In this document: piece after piece, positions 51,157 to 60,550 of the stretch
Position numbering within the stretch: position 1 is the first letter of the stretch
How the letters are laid out: each line of letters opens with the position of its first letter
Origin: Alkalihalobacterium alkalinitrilicum
GTDB lineage: Bacteria; Bacillota; Bacilli; Bacillales; Bacillaceae_F
Assembly (NCBI RefSeq): GCF_002019605.1
Contig: NZ_KV917368.1
Span: 3,293,527-3,357,526, forward strand
Direction of reading: 5' to 3'
Length of the DNA stretch: 64,000 bases
Made by a program: the position numbers and the translations under genes
Notes under the pieces: generated by a model
Seen by the model: only the letters and a program-made list of their open reading frames with translations
What the model was told of the DNA's origin: nothing
Databases searched by the model: none

Positions 51157-52452
51157 TTATACTAAACCTAAACGATCAAAAATTGTATCGACATGCTTTA
51201 AGTGATGATTATAATCAAAACAATCGTTTATTTCTTCAGGTGAAAGCATCGATGTAATTTTTTCTTCCTGCTCGACTAACTCACGGAACTGAATGCCTTT
51301 TTCCCACGCTTCCATTGCTTTCGGTTGTACTAAATCATAAGCTTCTTCTCGAACCATACCTTTATCAATTAATGAAAGAAGCACACGTTGAGAATAGATC
51401 AGTCCATAAGTTCTTTCCATATTTCGTTTCATATTTTCAGGGAACACCGTTAAGTTTTTCACAATGTTACCAAAGCGATTTAACATATAGTTAAGTGCGA
51501 TTGTTGCATCTGGAAGAATCACACGCTCCGCTGATGAGTGAGAAATATCGCGTTCATGCCACAATGGAACATTCTCATAAGATGTCAGCATATAGCCACG
51601 AATTAATCTTGCTAGCCCCGTCATATTTTCAGATCCGATTGGGTTACGTTTATGTGGCATTGCTGAAGATCCTTTTTGTCCTTTTGCAAAAGCTTCTTCC
51701 ACTTCACGCGTTTCACTTTTTTGTAATCCGCGAATTTCCACTGCAAATTTCTCAATCGATGTCGCAATTAACGCTAATGTTGCCATATATTCTGCATGAC
51801 GGTCACGTTGAAGTGTTTGTGTAGAAATTGGTGCCGCTTGAAGCCCTAATTTTTCACATACAAACTGCTCAACTGCTGGGTCAATATTTGCATAAGTTCC
51901 AACAGCTCCTGAAAGTTTCCCAAAGCGAACACCTTCAGCCGCTAATTTAAATCTTTCTAAGTTTCGTTTCATTTCTTCATGCCAAAGTGCTAGTTTTAAA
52001 CCAAATGTTGTCGGTTCCGCGTGTACACCGTGAGTACGGCCCATCATAACCGTATATTTATGTTCAATCGCTTTATTTTTCAATATTTCAATGAAGTTCG
52101 TAATGTCTTTTTCGATGATTTCGTTTGCTTGTCGGAGTAAATAAGAAACTGCTGTATCAACAACGTCTGTTGATGTTAATCCGTAGTGAACCCATTTACG
52201 TTCTTCACCTAAAGTTTCTGAAACTGCTCGAGTAAATGCAACCACATCATGGCGTGTTTCTTCTTCAATTTCTAAAATTCGGTTAACGTCAAACCCAGCA
52301 TTCTCTCTAATTTTCTGAACATCTTCTTTAGGGATAATTCCTAATTCAGCCCATGCTTCACAAGCAACAATCTCTACTTCTAACCATGCTTGATAACGAT
52401 TTTCTTCTGTCCAGATTGAACCCATTTCAGGTCGTGTATAACGTTCGATCAT
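51157..52452 (-). CDS. purB: Adenylosuccinate lyase
   Basis: Splits SAICAR in the IMP pathway and adenylosuccinate in AMP synthesis. 431 residues of the fumarase/aspartase superfamily. The conserved start [36 protein letters not shown] and the flexible signature loop [20 protein letters not shown] with the catalytic serine are intact. GGAGG precedes the ATG. Confidence 0.97.
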   Translation of the reverse strand: MIERYTRPEMGSIWTEENRYQAWLEVEIVACEAWAELGIIPKEDVQKIRENAGFDVNRILEIEEETRHDVVAFTRAVSETLGEERKWVHYGLTSTDVVDTAVSYLLRQANEIIEKDITNFIEILKNKAIEHKYTVMMGRTHGVHAEPTTFGLKLALWHEEMKRNLERFKLAAEGVRFGKLSGAVGTYANIDPAVEQFVCEKLGLQAAPISTQTLQRDRHAEYMATLALIATSIEKFAVEIRGLQKSETREVEEAFAKGQKGSSAMPHKRNPIGSENMTGLARLIRGYMLTSYENVPLWHERDISHSSAERVILPDATIALNYMLNRFGNIVKNLTVFPENMKRNMERTYGLIYSQRVLLSLIDKGMVREEAYDLVQPKAMEAWEKGIQFRELVEQEEKITSMLSPEEINDCFDYNHHLKHVDTIFDRLGLV

Positions 52453-52505
52453 TTATTTTCCTCCATCAACAGTTAAAATTATTTTTCGTTGTTATTCTAG
52501 CACAT

Positions 52506-53630
52506 TTACCAAATTTCAAGTGCATTTACTTTTTCAATAGCCTCTTCTGTGGAGTTGGCTACTATATTAATATGGCCCATTTTCCGACCTTTTTTCGCCT
52601 CAGCTTTCCCATAAAGATGTAGCTTTATTTCTTGGAACTGATCAACCTTTTGCATCAATTGTGGAAGATGTTCCCCAAGGATGTTCACCATTACAACTGG
52701 TTTAAGCAATGTCGTTTTTCCAAGGGGCCAATTACAAATCGCTCGTATATGCTGTTCAAATTGGGAGGTCTCACAAGCATTTATTGTGTAATGGCCTGAA
52801 TTATGCGGTCTCGGTGCAAGTTCATTAATATAAAGCGTACCCTCACTGGTATAGAACATTTCTACAGCAAGTGTTCCAACCATGTCTAAACCACTCGCTA
52901 AACGAAGGGCCATTTCTTTTGCTTTCCCTTGTACACCCTCATCTATTCTTGCTGGAACAATCGATTGGTGCAAAATATTATTCACATGAATATTTTCAGC
53001 AACTGGAAACGTCTCAGCCTGTCCCCTTACATTACGAGAAACAATCACTGATAATTCTTTTTCAAAGGTAATCCATTGTTCTAAAACTAGTTCACCACTA
53101 GGCTTTAATAGTTCAAATGCTTCTTGAATTTGATCTCTTTCCTTTATGACGTACTGACCTTTTCCGTCGTATCCACCTCGACACGTTTTTAAAACGGCGG
53201 GTAATCCAAGATCTCGTATCCCTTGTTCTAAATCTACTAACTCATTTACAGAAACGTAAGGAGCTACCGGTAAACCTAACTTTAGGATCGCTTCCTTCTC
53301 GCTTATACGATGTTGTGTTGTTTCTAATAATTTATATCCTTGTGGTAAAAATAAATTTTCATCAAGCCATCTTGCTGTCTTTCTATCAATGTTTTCAAAT
53401 TCATACGTTAATACATCACATTTTGCAGCTAATTTTTGGGCGCCTTGTAAATCATTATAATTTGCAACGACTTCAACATCGGCAATTTGTCCACACGGTG
53501 AATTTTCTTGAGGTTCTAAAACGGCAATCTTAAATCCCATTTCTCTCGCTGAAAGAGCCATCATTCTTCCTAGTTGTCCACCGCCAAGTATACCAATCGT
53601 TTTCCCAGGCTCTACTAATCTGTTACTCAT
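52506..53630 (-). CDS. purK: N5-carboxyaminoimidazole ribonucleotide synthase
   Basis: ATP-dependent carboxylation of AIR by bicarbonate. 374 residues, ATP-grasp. [55 protein letters not shown] and [15 protein letters not shown]. Its start overlaps the purE stop by four bases (ATGA), the usual coupling of these two genes. Confidence 0.96.
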   Translation of the reverse strand: MSNRLVEPGKTIGILGGGQLGRMMALSAREMGFKIAVLEPQENSPCGQIADVEVVANYNDLQGAQKLAAKCDVLTYEFENIDRKTARWLDENLFLPQGYKLLETTQHRISEKEAILKLGLPVAPYVSVNELVDLEQGIRDLGLPAVLKTCRGGYDGKGQYVIKERDQIQEAFELLKPSGELVLEQWITFEKELSVIVSRNVRGQAETFPVAENIHVNNILHQSIVPARIDEGVQGKAKEMALRLASGLDMVGTLAVEMFYTSEGTLYINELAPRPHNSGHYTINACETSQFEQHIRAICNWPLGKTTLLKPVVMVNILGEHLPQLMQKVDQFQEIKLHLYGKAEAKKGRKMGHINIVANSTEEAIEKVNALEIW

Positions 53631-54112
53631 AGTTGATCACTGCTTTCTAGTACTTGCTTTCTTGTGTCTTCTCTTCTTTTTTCAAGCCGTATGCTAATTT
53701 CTTCATCATAAGCACCAATGAACTGCGCAGCAAGTAAACCTGCATTCGTAGCTCCTGCTTTACCGATTGCCACCGTTGCTACCGGAACCCCACCTGGCAT
53801 TTGGACGATAGACAAAAGAGAGTCTAGACCATTTAATGCTTTAGACTGAACAGGAACACCAATGACTGGAAGCACTGTTTTAGCTGCCACCATCCCTGGG
53901 AGATGCGCTGCTCCACCAGCACCAGCAATAATCACTTTTAGTCCTTTTTCTTTAGCTGTTTCTGCATACTCAAACATTAAGTCTGGTGTCCTATGCGCTG
54001 ATACTACTTGTTTCTCATAAACAATCCCTAATTCATCTAGAACAACACAGGCATGTTTCATCGTTTCCCAATCTGAAATACTTCCCATTATGACACCGAC
54101 CAAAGGTTTCAC
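53627..54112 (-). CDS. purE: N5-carboxyaminoimidazole ribonucleotide mutase
   Basis: Class I PurE, moving the carboxylate to C4 of CAIR. 161 residues from a GTG with GGAGGG seven bases upstream (product [18 protein letters not shown]); an ATG six codons earlier is part of that site. [31 protein letters not shown] and [19 protein letters not shown] are the active-site segments. First gene of the operon, behind a guanine riboswitch. Confidence 0.96.
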   Translation of the reverse strand: MKPLVGVIMGSISDWETMKHACVVLDELGIVYEKQVVSAHRTPDLMFEYAETAKEKGLKVIIAGAGGAAHLPGMVAAKTVLPVIGVPVQSKALNGLDSLLSIVQMPGGVPVATVAIGKAGATNAGLLAAQFIGAYDEEISIRLEKRREDTRKQVLESSDQL

Positions 54113-54217
54113 ACTAAGTCCCTCCATCATAGACTTTTTTATTTATATCTTTATTTTTAGTAACACTCAATTTACTGCCATAAACGGCAAGAGTTAATAT
54201 CAATTTTATTTTTACTT

Positions 54218-54279
54218 AATAAAAATAAGCCTATACTTGGTTTCTACTTTAGAGAGAAAGTAAACCATAGTAAGGCTTA
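54218..54279 (-). terminator. Attenuator terminator of the pur leader
   Basis: On the minus strand TAAGCCTTACTATGGTTTACTTT pairs across a small loop with AAAGTAGAAACC and AAGTATAGGCTTA, followed by TTTTTATT. It lies between the guanine aptamer and purE and is the expected off-switch. Confidence 0.85.
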
Positions 54280-54333
54280 AATAAAAGTTACCTGGAAGCC
54301 CCATAATAACTAAGGGCCTTAGATGCTACTTTC

Positions 54334-54402
54334 CCTCATAGTCCGACAATTTACGGTCGTCAGGTAGAAACTTTTGAGCCTTATTCTCAAATTTATATGA
54401 GG
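54334..54402 (-). promoter_or_regulatory. Guanine riboswitch aptamer of the pur operon
   Basis: On the minus strand CCTCATATAAA, a stem, AAGGCTC, AAAGTTTCTACC, the ACCGTAAAT element and GACTATGAGG, the complete purine-aptamer consensus with P1 CCTCATA/TATGAGG. The specificity base is C (GACTAT), so guanine or hypoxanthine rather than adenine is bound. A terminator follows. Confidence 0.96.
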
Positions 54403-54428
54403 TACGTTCATATTCAATTGCTACATTT

Positions 54429-54458
54429 ATCTTAGCAGTATGTAAGATTACTTGTCAA
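54429..54458 (-). promoter_or_regulatory. Predicted SigA promoter of the pur operon
   Basis: On the minus strand TTGACA (plus 54453-54458), an 18-base spacer and TAAGAT (plus 54429-54434). Position between the PurBoxes and the riboswitch fits a transcription start just before the aptamer. Confidence 0.7.
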
Positions 54459-54461
54459 CTG

Positions 54462-54505
54462 AAAATCGAACAATAATTTTATTTATAAAAATAATGTTCG
54501 TGTTT
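54462..54505. promoter_or_regulatory. Paired PurBoxes (PurR operator)
   Basis: AAAATCGAACAAT (54462-54474) and, inverted, AAACACGAACATT (plus 54493-54505) flank an AT-rich 18-base centre. Both keep the CGAAC core of the Bacillus PurBox and sit directly upstream of the -35. Confidence 0.85.
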
Positions 54506-54539
54506 TACTTAGTTATTTACAAGTATCGTGAAAATACGA

Positions 54540-54749
54540 CTAATTTTCTTCCTTTAGAGTGCCCTCAAATACAATCTTTTGACGGATTGGTTTAACTTCT
54601 TTTTTACCGTTTTTTGTAATCTCTTGAAACACAGGCTCTTCCATTCTACGGGTAGGCTGGTAGCCTTCTTGGTCCATTCTTTCTAAACACTGAGCAATGG
54701 TTTCATTTTCTCCTACTTCAAATCGTAACTTCTTTTTTTGTTTACTCAT
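54540..54749 (-). CDS. yebG: NETI-motif protein YebG
   Basis: 69 residues with a basic start and the EVGENETIAQCLERMDQEGY segment that gives the family its name, then RRMEEPVFQE. No known function. It begins 2 bases after yebE and precedes purE, the same order as in B. subtilis. Confidence 0.9.
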   Translation of the reverse strand: MSKQKKKLRFEVGENETIAQCLERMDQEGYQPTRRMEEPVFQEITKNGKKEVKPIRQKIVFEGTLKEEN

Positions 54750-54751
54750 AA

Positions 54752-55291
54752 CTACCTCCGAATTCCTTTCACCCAGAACCCACCGTAAAACGTTTTCGGT
54801 TCATGCGAGATAATAAACGCTTTAGGATCTAACGCTTTGATCGTTTTGTATAAATGGTCTTCTGATTTGCGTGATGTTAAGATCTCCATCATAAGTCGCT
54901 CTCCTTCACGACCATAAGCGACCCAGTTTGTTACGCCGTAACCTTTATCACGGAGTGCATTCGGTATATCAGGTTCGTATTCTTTTGTAATTACGTTAAC
55001 AGTGATATAACCTAGAGCTAATTTCTCCTCTACCTTCATCCCAATTAGCACACCAATCGCATACCCTACAGCATAGGCTATTAAGTTCTCAATACGATCT
55101 AAATTTTCTAACACGAGCCCTAATCCAACAATATATATAATAACTTCCACAATACTAACCGAAGCAGCAAAATACCTTTGCCCTTTTAAAGTAAAAATCA
55201 TCCGAATGGTAAATAAGGTCACATATATTATATTGATAACTAAAATAATGATAATGATCATAAACCAATTACCAAGTAACCAGCTAATCAT
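54752..55291 (-). CDS. yebE: UPF0316/DUF2179 membrane protein YebE
   Basis: 179 residues. Three hydrophobic segments at the N terminus ([49 protein letters not shown]) and a cytosolic DUF2179 domain ([37 protein letters not shown]). Function unknown. The ATG with GGGGTGA upstream is used, one codon after an in-frame TTG. Operon with yebG. Confidence 0.9.
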   Translation of the reverse strand: MISWLLGNWFMIIIIILVINIIYVTLFTIRMIFTLKGQRYFAASVSIVEVIIYIVGLGLVLENLDRIENLIAYAVGYAIGVLIGMKVEEKLALGYITVNVITKEYEPDIPNALRDKGYGVTNWVAYGREGERLMMEILTSRKSEDHLYKTIKALDPKAFIISHEPKTFYGGFWVKGIRR

Positions 55292-55370
55292 CAAATCACC
55301 CCTCTCCTATAAGCTTGTCCTTATTAAATTTTGTTAGTATAACAAAAAAAATAACTGAAGAAAAGAGTTT

Positions 55371-55631
55371 CTAGTCACCCTCTTCCTCAGTATTCTCATT
55401 AACCTCCCCAATCATATTTGAAACATCATCAATACTTGCTTCCCCAGACCAACCAATATTTAATGTTCCTTTTAATTCTTGTACATTAATTTCCTGTATT
55501 TTATAGTTGATATTTTCTATTACTATTGGCCTTACTTCGTCTAATTGATGCTTTAGCTCCTCATTTTCTTGCTCCAACGCTCGGATGCGTTGCTCCAGTT
55601 GCTTTAACATTTCGTAAAACTGTTGATACAT
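55371..55631 (-). CDS. Small GerPC-like spore protein
   Basis: 86 residues. An N-terminal coiled coil (YEMLKQLEQRIRALEQENEE) is followed by ENINYKIQEINVQELKGTLN, the GerPC-type segment, then an acidic tail. GerP proteins help germinants pass the spore coat. GAGGAG precedes the ATG. Divergent from the Hsp20-like gene; a second small spore-like pair lies at 56268-56681. Confidence 0.75.
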   Translation of the reverse strand: MYQQFYEMLKQLEQRIRALEQENEELKHQLDEVRPIVIENINYKIQEINVQELKGTLNIGWSGEASIDDVSNMIGEVNENTEEEGD

Positions 55632-55739
55632 CAAATCCGCTCCTCACACATCCTTATTTGAGTCTTTCTACTATTGTATAAGCACAAAACGGACGAAATA
55701 ACATAAAATTTAGCAAATAGAAAAATTAGGTGATCGTTA

Positions 55740-56168
55740 ATGAATAAGTTTAGTCAACTTCAACAGTGGAAGAAAAGCTTGACGAAGTTTATGGATGAAG
55801 ACTTTTGGGTCGATTTTCAAGACATGATGTATGAAAATAGCCCGAAGCTTAACCTTTATGAATCAGGCAATGAGTTATTTTGTTTAATTGCCTTACCAGG
55901 GTTAAAAGAAATTAGTCAAATAGATGTCTATGCATATCAAAGAGTTCTTGAAGTAAAGGGGCAGATTAACCTACGTTTTCCCCATTATCGTTTAGTTCAA
56001 GAGGAGCTGCTACATGGTAAATTTGAGCGAACGATCGAACTTCCTTATCCTGTAAGAGATGATAAAATCGAGGCCACGTATCAAAGCGGGATTTTATATG
56101 TACATTTGCATCGTCTCATTTCACCCTCTGAAGAAAAGAAGCGAGTAAATATTCAACAGTTAGATTAA
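55740..56168 (+). CDS. Hsp20/alpha-crystallin family protein, spore-coat type
   Basis: 142 residues. The alpha-crystallin domain spans about 40-130 (NELFCLIALPGLKEISQIDV, ELLHGKFERTIELPYPVRDD, ATYQSGILYVHL). The IxI tail of chaperone sHSPs is weak, and the context of GerP-like genes suggests relation to CotM/CotP coat proteins rather than a heat-shock chaperone. AGGTGATC precedes the ATG. Confidence 0.8.
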   Translation: MNKFSQLQQWKKSLTKFMDEDFWVDFQDMMYENSPKLNLYESGNELFCLIALPGLKEISQIDVYAYQRVLEVKGQINLRFPHYRLVQEELLHGKFERTIELPYPVRDDKIEATYQSGILYVHLHRLISPSEEKKRVNIQQLD

Positions 56169-56267
56169 GTAAAGGCTTGCGGTACTAATATTTCACACAC
56201 TGAGCCTAAATTCAACAGTGTTTCACATTTTACTATAACACAGTCTACGTAAAAAAACGGATGAACA

Positions 56268-56417
56268 TTACTCTTGTTCATCCACCTTTTCGTTAGTGTT
56301 ATTTTTTTCTTCGTCATAATTAATGGTTGGTTTTATAATTACCGTTTTCCCAATATTAAGTGAGCCATTTAGCGTAATATTATTCACATTGATATTAAGA
56401 ATGGATACCTTTATCAT
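56268..56417 (-). CDS. Small GerP-like protein, 49 residues
   Basis: MIKVSILNINVNNITLNGSL then NIGKTVIIKP and an acidic tail. The alternation of hydrophobic and Asn residues with LNGSLNIGKT matches the motif ELKGTLNIGWS of the GerPC-like protein and the GSVNFGN motif of the preceding gene. It starts 3 bases after the stop of that gene, so they are one transcript. The ribosome site is unclear (GGAG about 12 bases upstream). Confidence 0.6.
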   Translation of the reverse strand: MIKVSILNINVNNITLNGSLNIGKTVIIKPTINYDEEKNNTNEKVDEQE

Positions 56418-56420
56418 CCC

Positions 56421-56681
56421 CTAAATGGCTCCGCTTCCAGGGGTTTGTACTGATGGTGATGCCAATTCTGCTTCATTTTGAACTTGGTCCTTAAAGTCCG
56501 AGTCATTTGCCCAGTTCCTCGATGGTGTCCATTGTGGAGATGCGTCTCCAATCGTCGTATTCATTCCTTGTGATTTAAAGTTAACATTATTTCCATCAAA
56601 AGCAGCATTACCAAAGTTGACGGATCCGTTAGATGCAACATTATGGACCTTAATATTAAAAATATTATTAATCACTGGCAT
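56421..56681 (-). CDS. GerPA/GerPF-like spore germination protein
   Basis: 86 residues. The N terminus MPVINNIFNIKVHNVASNGS followed by VNFGNA resembles GerPA/GerPF (MPxIVGxxxINxV...xxxFGD). The rest is polar, Asn/Gln/Ser-rich (TTIGDASPQWTPSRNW) and unlike the classical short members. AAAGGATGATT precedes the ATG. A role in the spore coat is inferred from the N terminus. Confidence 0.72.
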   Translation of the reverse strand: MPVINNIFNIKVHNVASNGSVNFGNAAFDGNNVNFKSQGMNTTIGDASPQWTPSRNWANDSDFKDQVQNEAELASPSVQTPGSGAI

Positions 56682-56748
56682 GTCAAATCATCCTTTTCAT
56701 AGTGATTACTTTTATTGTATGAACAAAATGACAGAACCGTGTAGTAAT

Positions 56749-57312
56749 TTAGTCTTTTTCCACCGTCGGAATGAAACGATAACGCCCATTAAATTGTTCT
56801 TCGTAATTTGTAACCTCTCTTAAAGCCTCTTCTTCTTGACGAATTCTTACTGAAAGAACGATAGCATTTAAAATTGTAAAAATAACCGCTGTGCCGTAAG
56901 CTTGAAAAATAAGTGGTAGTGTAATAATTTCTAAACCAACGATTACATAATTAGGGTGGCGCATGTATTGATAAGGTCCTTTCGCCACTACATTTGCCCC
57001 AGGCAAAACAATGATTTTGGTATTCCAAAATTCCCCTAATGAAGTTAAACTCCACACCCTTCCCATTTGAGCGAGGATGAACATTAGAAACGGAACAAAC
57101 CACCACACTGCAGGCTTTAATCCAAAATAAACAACTTCAAATAAGAAACTTACAAAAAACAGGGTATGTAAAATCACAATCCATTTATAATGTTCTTTCC
57201 CTACCTCATAAGCTCCCTGTTTTTTCATCCAGATTTCGTTCCTTCTAGCAATTAATAATTCAATTACCCTTTGTATGATGACAACTAATATCGTGGTAAA
57301 AAACAACATCAT
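56749..57312 (-). CDS. bpsB: Isoprenylcysteine-carboxyl-methyltransferase-like protein BpsB (YpbQ)
   Basis: Membrane methyltransferase of 187 residues with about five hydrophobic segments and the ICMT signature GPYQYMRHPNYVIVGLEIITL plus a C-terminal RIRQEEEALRE. In B. subtilis the neighbour of the type III polyketide synthase methylates alkylpyrones. The ATG after GGGAGGTGAAT is used. It lies 10 bases after bpsA, so the pair is one operon. Confidence 0.9.
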   Translation of the reverse strand: MMLFFTTILVVIIQRVIELLIARRNEIWMKKQGAYEVGKEHYKWIVILHTLFFVSFLFEVVYFGLKPAVWWFVPFLMFILAQMGRVWSLTSLGEFWNTKIIVLPGANVVAKGPYQYMRHPNYVIVGLEIITLPLIFQAYGTAVIFTILNAIVLSVRIRQEEEALREVTNYEEQFNGRYRFIPTVEKD

Positions 57313-57322
57313 ATTCACCTCC

Positions 57323-58405
57323 CTATCTCCATTCAACAAGTACGAGTTCAGAACAAAAACCAGGGCCTAATGCTCCAAGTAACCCTATATCACCTAGTTC
57401 CGTTTCTATACCCATGACTTCTTTTAATACATATAAAACAGTTGGTGATGACATATTCCCATTTTCTCGAAGGACTTTCCGAGAGTGGCGGGTCATCTCC
57501 TGATCGATATCTAAAGTTTTTTCGTAAGCATCAAGTACTTTTTTTCCACCAGGATGTCCAATAAAATGAGTAACATCTTTTAAATGAAGTCCATATTGAG
57601 TTAAAAATTCATCAATGACTGGCTTCAACCACTTTTCAATAATGGTTGGAATGTCTCTTGAAAAAACAACAAATAATCCGTTATCCTTTATATCCCATCC
57701 CATCACTTCTTCAGAGTAAGGCATTAAACAGGAGTGTGTACCTAGTACATAGGGTTTTGGATCTTGGGTTACTGAATAATCACTTTGATCCCCACCTATT
57801 AATACACAGGCAGCTCCATCCGCAAAAAGCGATGTTCCTATTAAATTACTCTTTGTTCGATCATTCCTTTGAAAGGTCAAACTACACAACTCAACGCACA
57901 ACACTAGTACTTTTGCTTGTGGAAACGCTAAGCAATATTCATAAGCTCTACTAATCCCAGCCGCGCCCCCCGCACACCCTAAGCCCCATATTGGAACTCT
58001 TTTTGTATGGCGCGAAAAGGGTAAGTGATTCATAATTCTGGCTTCTATACTTGGAGTTGATAGTCCTGAACTCGATACAAAAAAAATAGCTTCTATTTCT
58101 GAACAATTAATAGTTTTTTTTAGAAATTCAGGATTGGATAAACAACTCCGAATCACTTCAACACCATACTCTGTCGCTAACTTAATATATAAGTCATTCC
58201 GCTCCCCTAACGAATGGTCAGCTTCAAACCATGACATCGGAACAGCAAAATTCCTCTGTTCTATTTGACCGTTTTGAAATGCTTTTAATAACCTTTCAAT
58301 ATCTTGAAAGTCCTTTGTAAATAATTCTTTTGCAAACTCAGTCGTCATATCTTGTTTTAGTGTATGAGGTGGATTAAAAGTACTTACTGATAAAATTGAT
58401 GGCAT
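57323..58405 (-). CDS. bpsA: Type III polyketide synthase BpsA
   Basis: Chalcone-synthase-fold enzyme that extends long-chain acyl-CoA with malonyl-CoA to alkylpyrones and alkylresorcinols. 360 residues. Catalytic Cys in WGLGCAGGAAG, His in FIGHPGGKKVLDAY and Asn in RENGNMSSPTVLYVL form the triad. GGAGGTTTGAT precedes the ATG. Its partner bpsB follows directly. Confidence 0.95.
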   Translation of the reverse strand: MPSILSVSTFNPPHTLKQDMTTEFAKELFTKDFQDIERLLKAFQNGQIEQRNFAVPMSWFEADHSLGERNDLYIKLATEYGVEVIRSCLSNPEFLKKTINCSEIEAIFFVSSSGLSTPSIEARIMNHLPFSRHTKRVPIWGLGCAGGAAGISRAYEYCLAFPQAKVLVLCVELCSLTFQRNDRTKSNLIGTSLFADGAACVLIGGDQSDYSVTQDPKPYVLGTHSCLMPYSEEVMGWDIKDNGLFVVFSRDIPTIIEKWLKPVIDEFLTQYGLHLKDVTHFIGHPGGKKVLDAYEKTLDIDQEMTRHSRKVLRENGNMSSPTVLYVLKEVMGIETELGDIGLLGALGPGFCSELVLVEWR

Positions 58406-58657
58406 ATCAAACCTCCAAAGGTTATGGAAAAATCACCCTATTACTTATAGTATTTTCAAATTTCTACATTTGATACCCATTTTCTACCATACAAAGGTTA
58501 CACCGCCATCATTACGAGGTTTTTTATAATTATTTAGGCTATTCATCGTCATAGCTTAATCAAGTTTTTTTGCAATCGAGTAGGTGGAAAATAAGTTAAC
58601 CTATTTTCGCCCCTCTCACAACACCGTACATACGGGTCTCGTATACGGCGTTTCAAT

Positions 58658-59931
58658 TTATATTACAGTGTGTACTTTTAAGTAACGTTCTAAAGCAGAG
58701 GGTACTCCCCTTTGTTTTAGTCTTTTGTTTGAGATTGCTTTTTGAACAACTTTCGATAATCCGATATACCGATAACCTTTCCGGCAGAACGTTAATCCTT
58801 TCGCTTCTTCTTCAGGTATCCCTAATTGAGTTAGCGACTTGATTTGTTTTTTCGCTACCTTCCATTGTTTCCAGATGATTACCCTTAATCTTGAGCGTAA
58901 TTTCTTATCTATTCGACTCATTGCTGTTTTCATATTTGCGATTCTAAAGTAATTCACCCATCCGAATATGACTTGTTTCAGTTTCAGTATTCGGTAGTCT
59001 AACGGAACACTCCAATTTCGCTTTGTCAATTGTCGAAGCTTCCTTTGAAATTTCTGTACTGAAATTGGATGAGGCCGCACTTGATATCTCTTGTTATTAG
59101 GATCATAATAATACCCAAATCCCAAGAATTTTAACTCTTTTGGGCGAGAAACTTTACTCTTTTCGGCATTTACTATCAATCCTAATTTCTCTTCTATAAA
59201 TCTCACGATTGATTTCATCACTCTGTCAGCGGCTTTTTCGCTTTTCACAAAGATGAGTGCGTCATCAGCGTATCTTATGAATCGTAATCCTCTACTTTCT
59301 AATTCCTTATCGAGTTCATTCAACATAATATTACTCAATAATGGACTGAGGTTACCTCCTTGCGGAGTCCCGATTGGTGTTTCTTCATATTTCCCATTCA
59401 CATGACCCCACTAACAAGATATTTTCTTATTAGAGAGATAACGTCTCCATCATCTATTGTGTTGGCAATAATTCGCATGAGTTTATCGTGGTGGACTGTA
59501 TCGAAGAATCTTTCAAGGTGAATGTCCACTATCCAATCGTGTCCATCATTCAGATATTCCAAGCTTTTTATAATTGCCATCTCACAACTTCTTTTTGGTC
59601 TAAAGCCGTAACTGAATTCACTGAACTGCTTTTCGAATATCGGACTAAGTACTTGGTGAATTGCTTGTTGAACTACCCTATCCACTACTGTTGGTATTCC
59701 CAATTTGCGCATCTTTCCATTTTCTTTTGGGATCTCCACTCTTAAGGCAGCTTGTGGTTGGTATTTTCTTGTTCTGATGCGCTGGCGCAGTTCATCCTTG
59801 TTCTCTTTCAGATATTGTTTTAGTTCGTCGACTGTTACTCCGTCGACCCCACTTGCACCCTTATTTCTATAAACACGCAGGTAAGCTTCGTTCATGTTTT
59901 GATTACTTAAAATCTGCTCTAAAAGCTTCAC
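58658..59931 (-). pseudogene. ltrA: Group II intron reverse transcriptase/maturase, frameshifted
   Basis: Two segments: 59931-59398 (MKLLEQILSNQNMNEAYLRV ... RKYLVSGVM) and 59401-58658 (VNGKYEETPIGTPQGGNLSP, RYADDALIF, maturase region to LERYLKVHTVI). Restoring one G in GTCATG-TGAATGG at about 59400 joins them. The motif usually DIDLEKFFD reads DIHLERFFD, replacing a metal-binding Asp by His. YADD is intact. No HNH endonuclease domain. The GTG start has GGAGAG upstream. Confidence 0.9.
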
Positions 59932-60129
59932 ACTCGTTTCTCCTCTCCTCTCACGTAGTAAGTGATAGCTCCATTTTGGCTATCCTTTGAGATACGCTCA
60001 TTCTTTCACCATTAACACATTCGGAGTTCGTCACTTACGCATTCGTGGCGTTGAAACACTATAAATTGTTCAGCCCTTCATGAGATTACTCATTACTATG
60101 GCTTCTGCTGACTTCTTGCGGTTAACCTT

Positions 60130-60157
60130 TTGCGAATGTACATATGTACATTCGCAA
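60130..60157. repeat. 28-base perfect palindrome within the intron RNA
   Basis: TTGCGAATGTACAT followed by its exact reverse complement. In the intron transcript it would form a 12- to 13-pair hairpin in the part upstream of the ORF. Confidence 0.85.
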
Positions 60158-60429
60158 GATCTCCCAGGGTAAGACAACTATCTTTCCTCTTTTACTCGCC
60201 TGATTTACTCTATAAAGTTACGCACATCTTTTGGACTTTGACTTGTCATGGAACCTCATCCCTTTATAAAGCCTTGGTATCAGATTTCTGTTCGTCGAGC
60301 CAAGATTTTATTCCACGCTTCCTCTAGCCCTTACCTCACGATAAGTACCTTGCGCTTCCTTAGTGGTTGGTCGATGTGTACCCCCACAGTGGACTTTCAC
60401 CACCTAGATAGTTGCCATGCCTGGCACAC

Positions 60430-60472
60430 AAGAAAAAGAGCTGAAAGTCATTTATTGACTTCAACTCTTTCA
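60430..60472 (-). terminator. Intrinsic terminator of the MFS gene, insertion point of the intron
   Basis: On the minus strand AAAGAGTTGAAGTCA, loop, TGACTTTCAGCTCTTTTTCTT. The intron 5' end follows the T-run with no gap. Confidence 0.85.
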
Positions 60473-60550
60473 TCTTTAAGTTATAGAAGAAAACATACTT
60501 TCATGAATTACTGGGGTTCGTCATCAGAATGATCTAAGGTTCTTTAGATT

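Larger units (their letters stand above)
58575..60429 (-). mobile_element. Group II intron behind an MFS-gene terminator
   Basis: On the minus strand the 5' end is GTGTGCCAGGCATGG (60429 downward), the canonical start of these introns, followed by GTGAAAGTCC. The ORF lies in domain IV. Domain V reads GCCGTATACGAGACCCGTA then TGTACGG (plus 58623-58650), and domain VI with GAGAGGGGCGAAAATAGG follows, to about ACTCGAT at 58575. The upstream base is the T-run of an intrinsic terminator and the RT lacks an endonuclease domain, both typical of class C introns. The exact 3' end is uncertain by a few bases. Confidence 0.85.
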
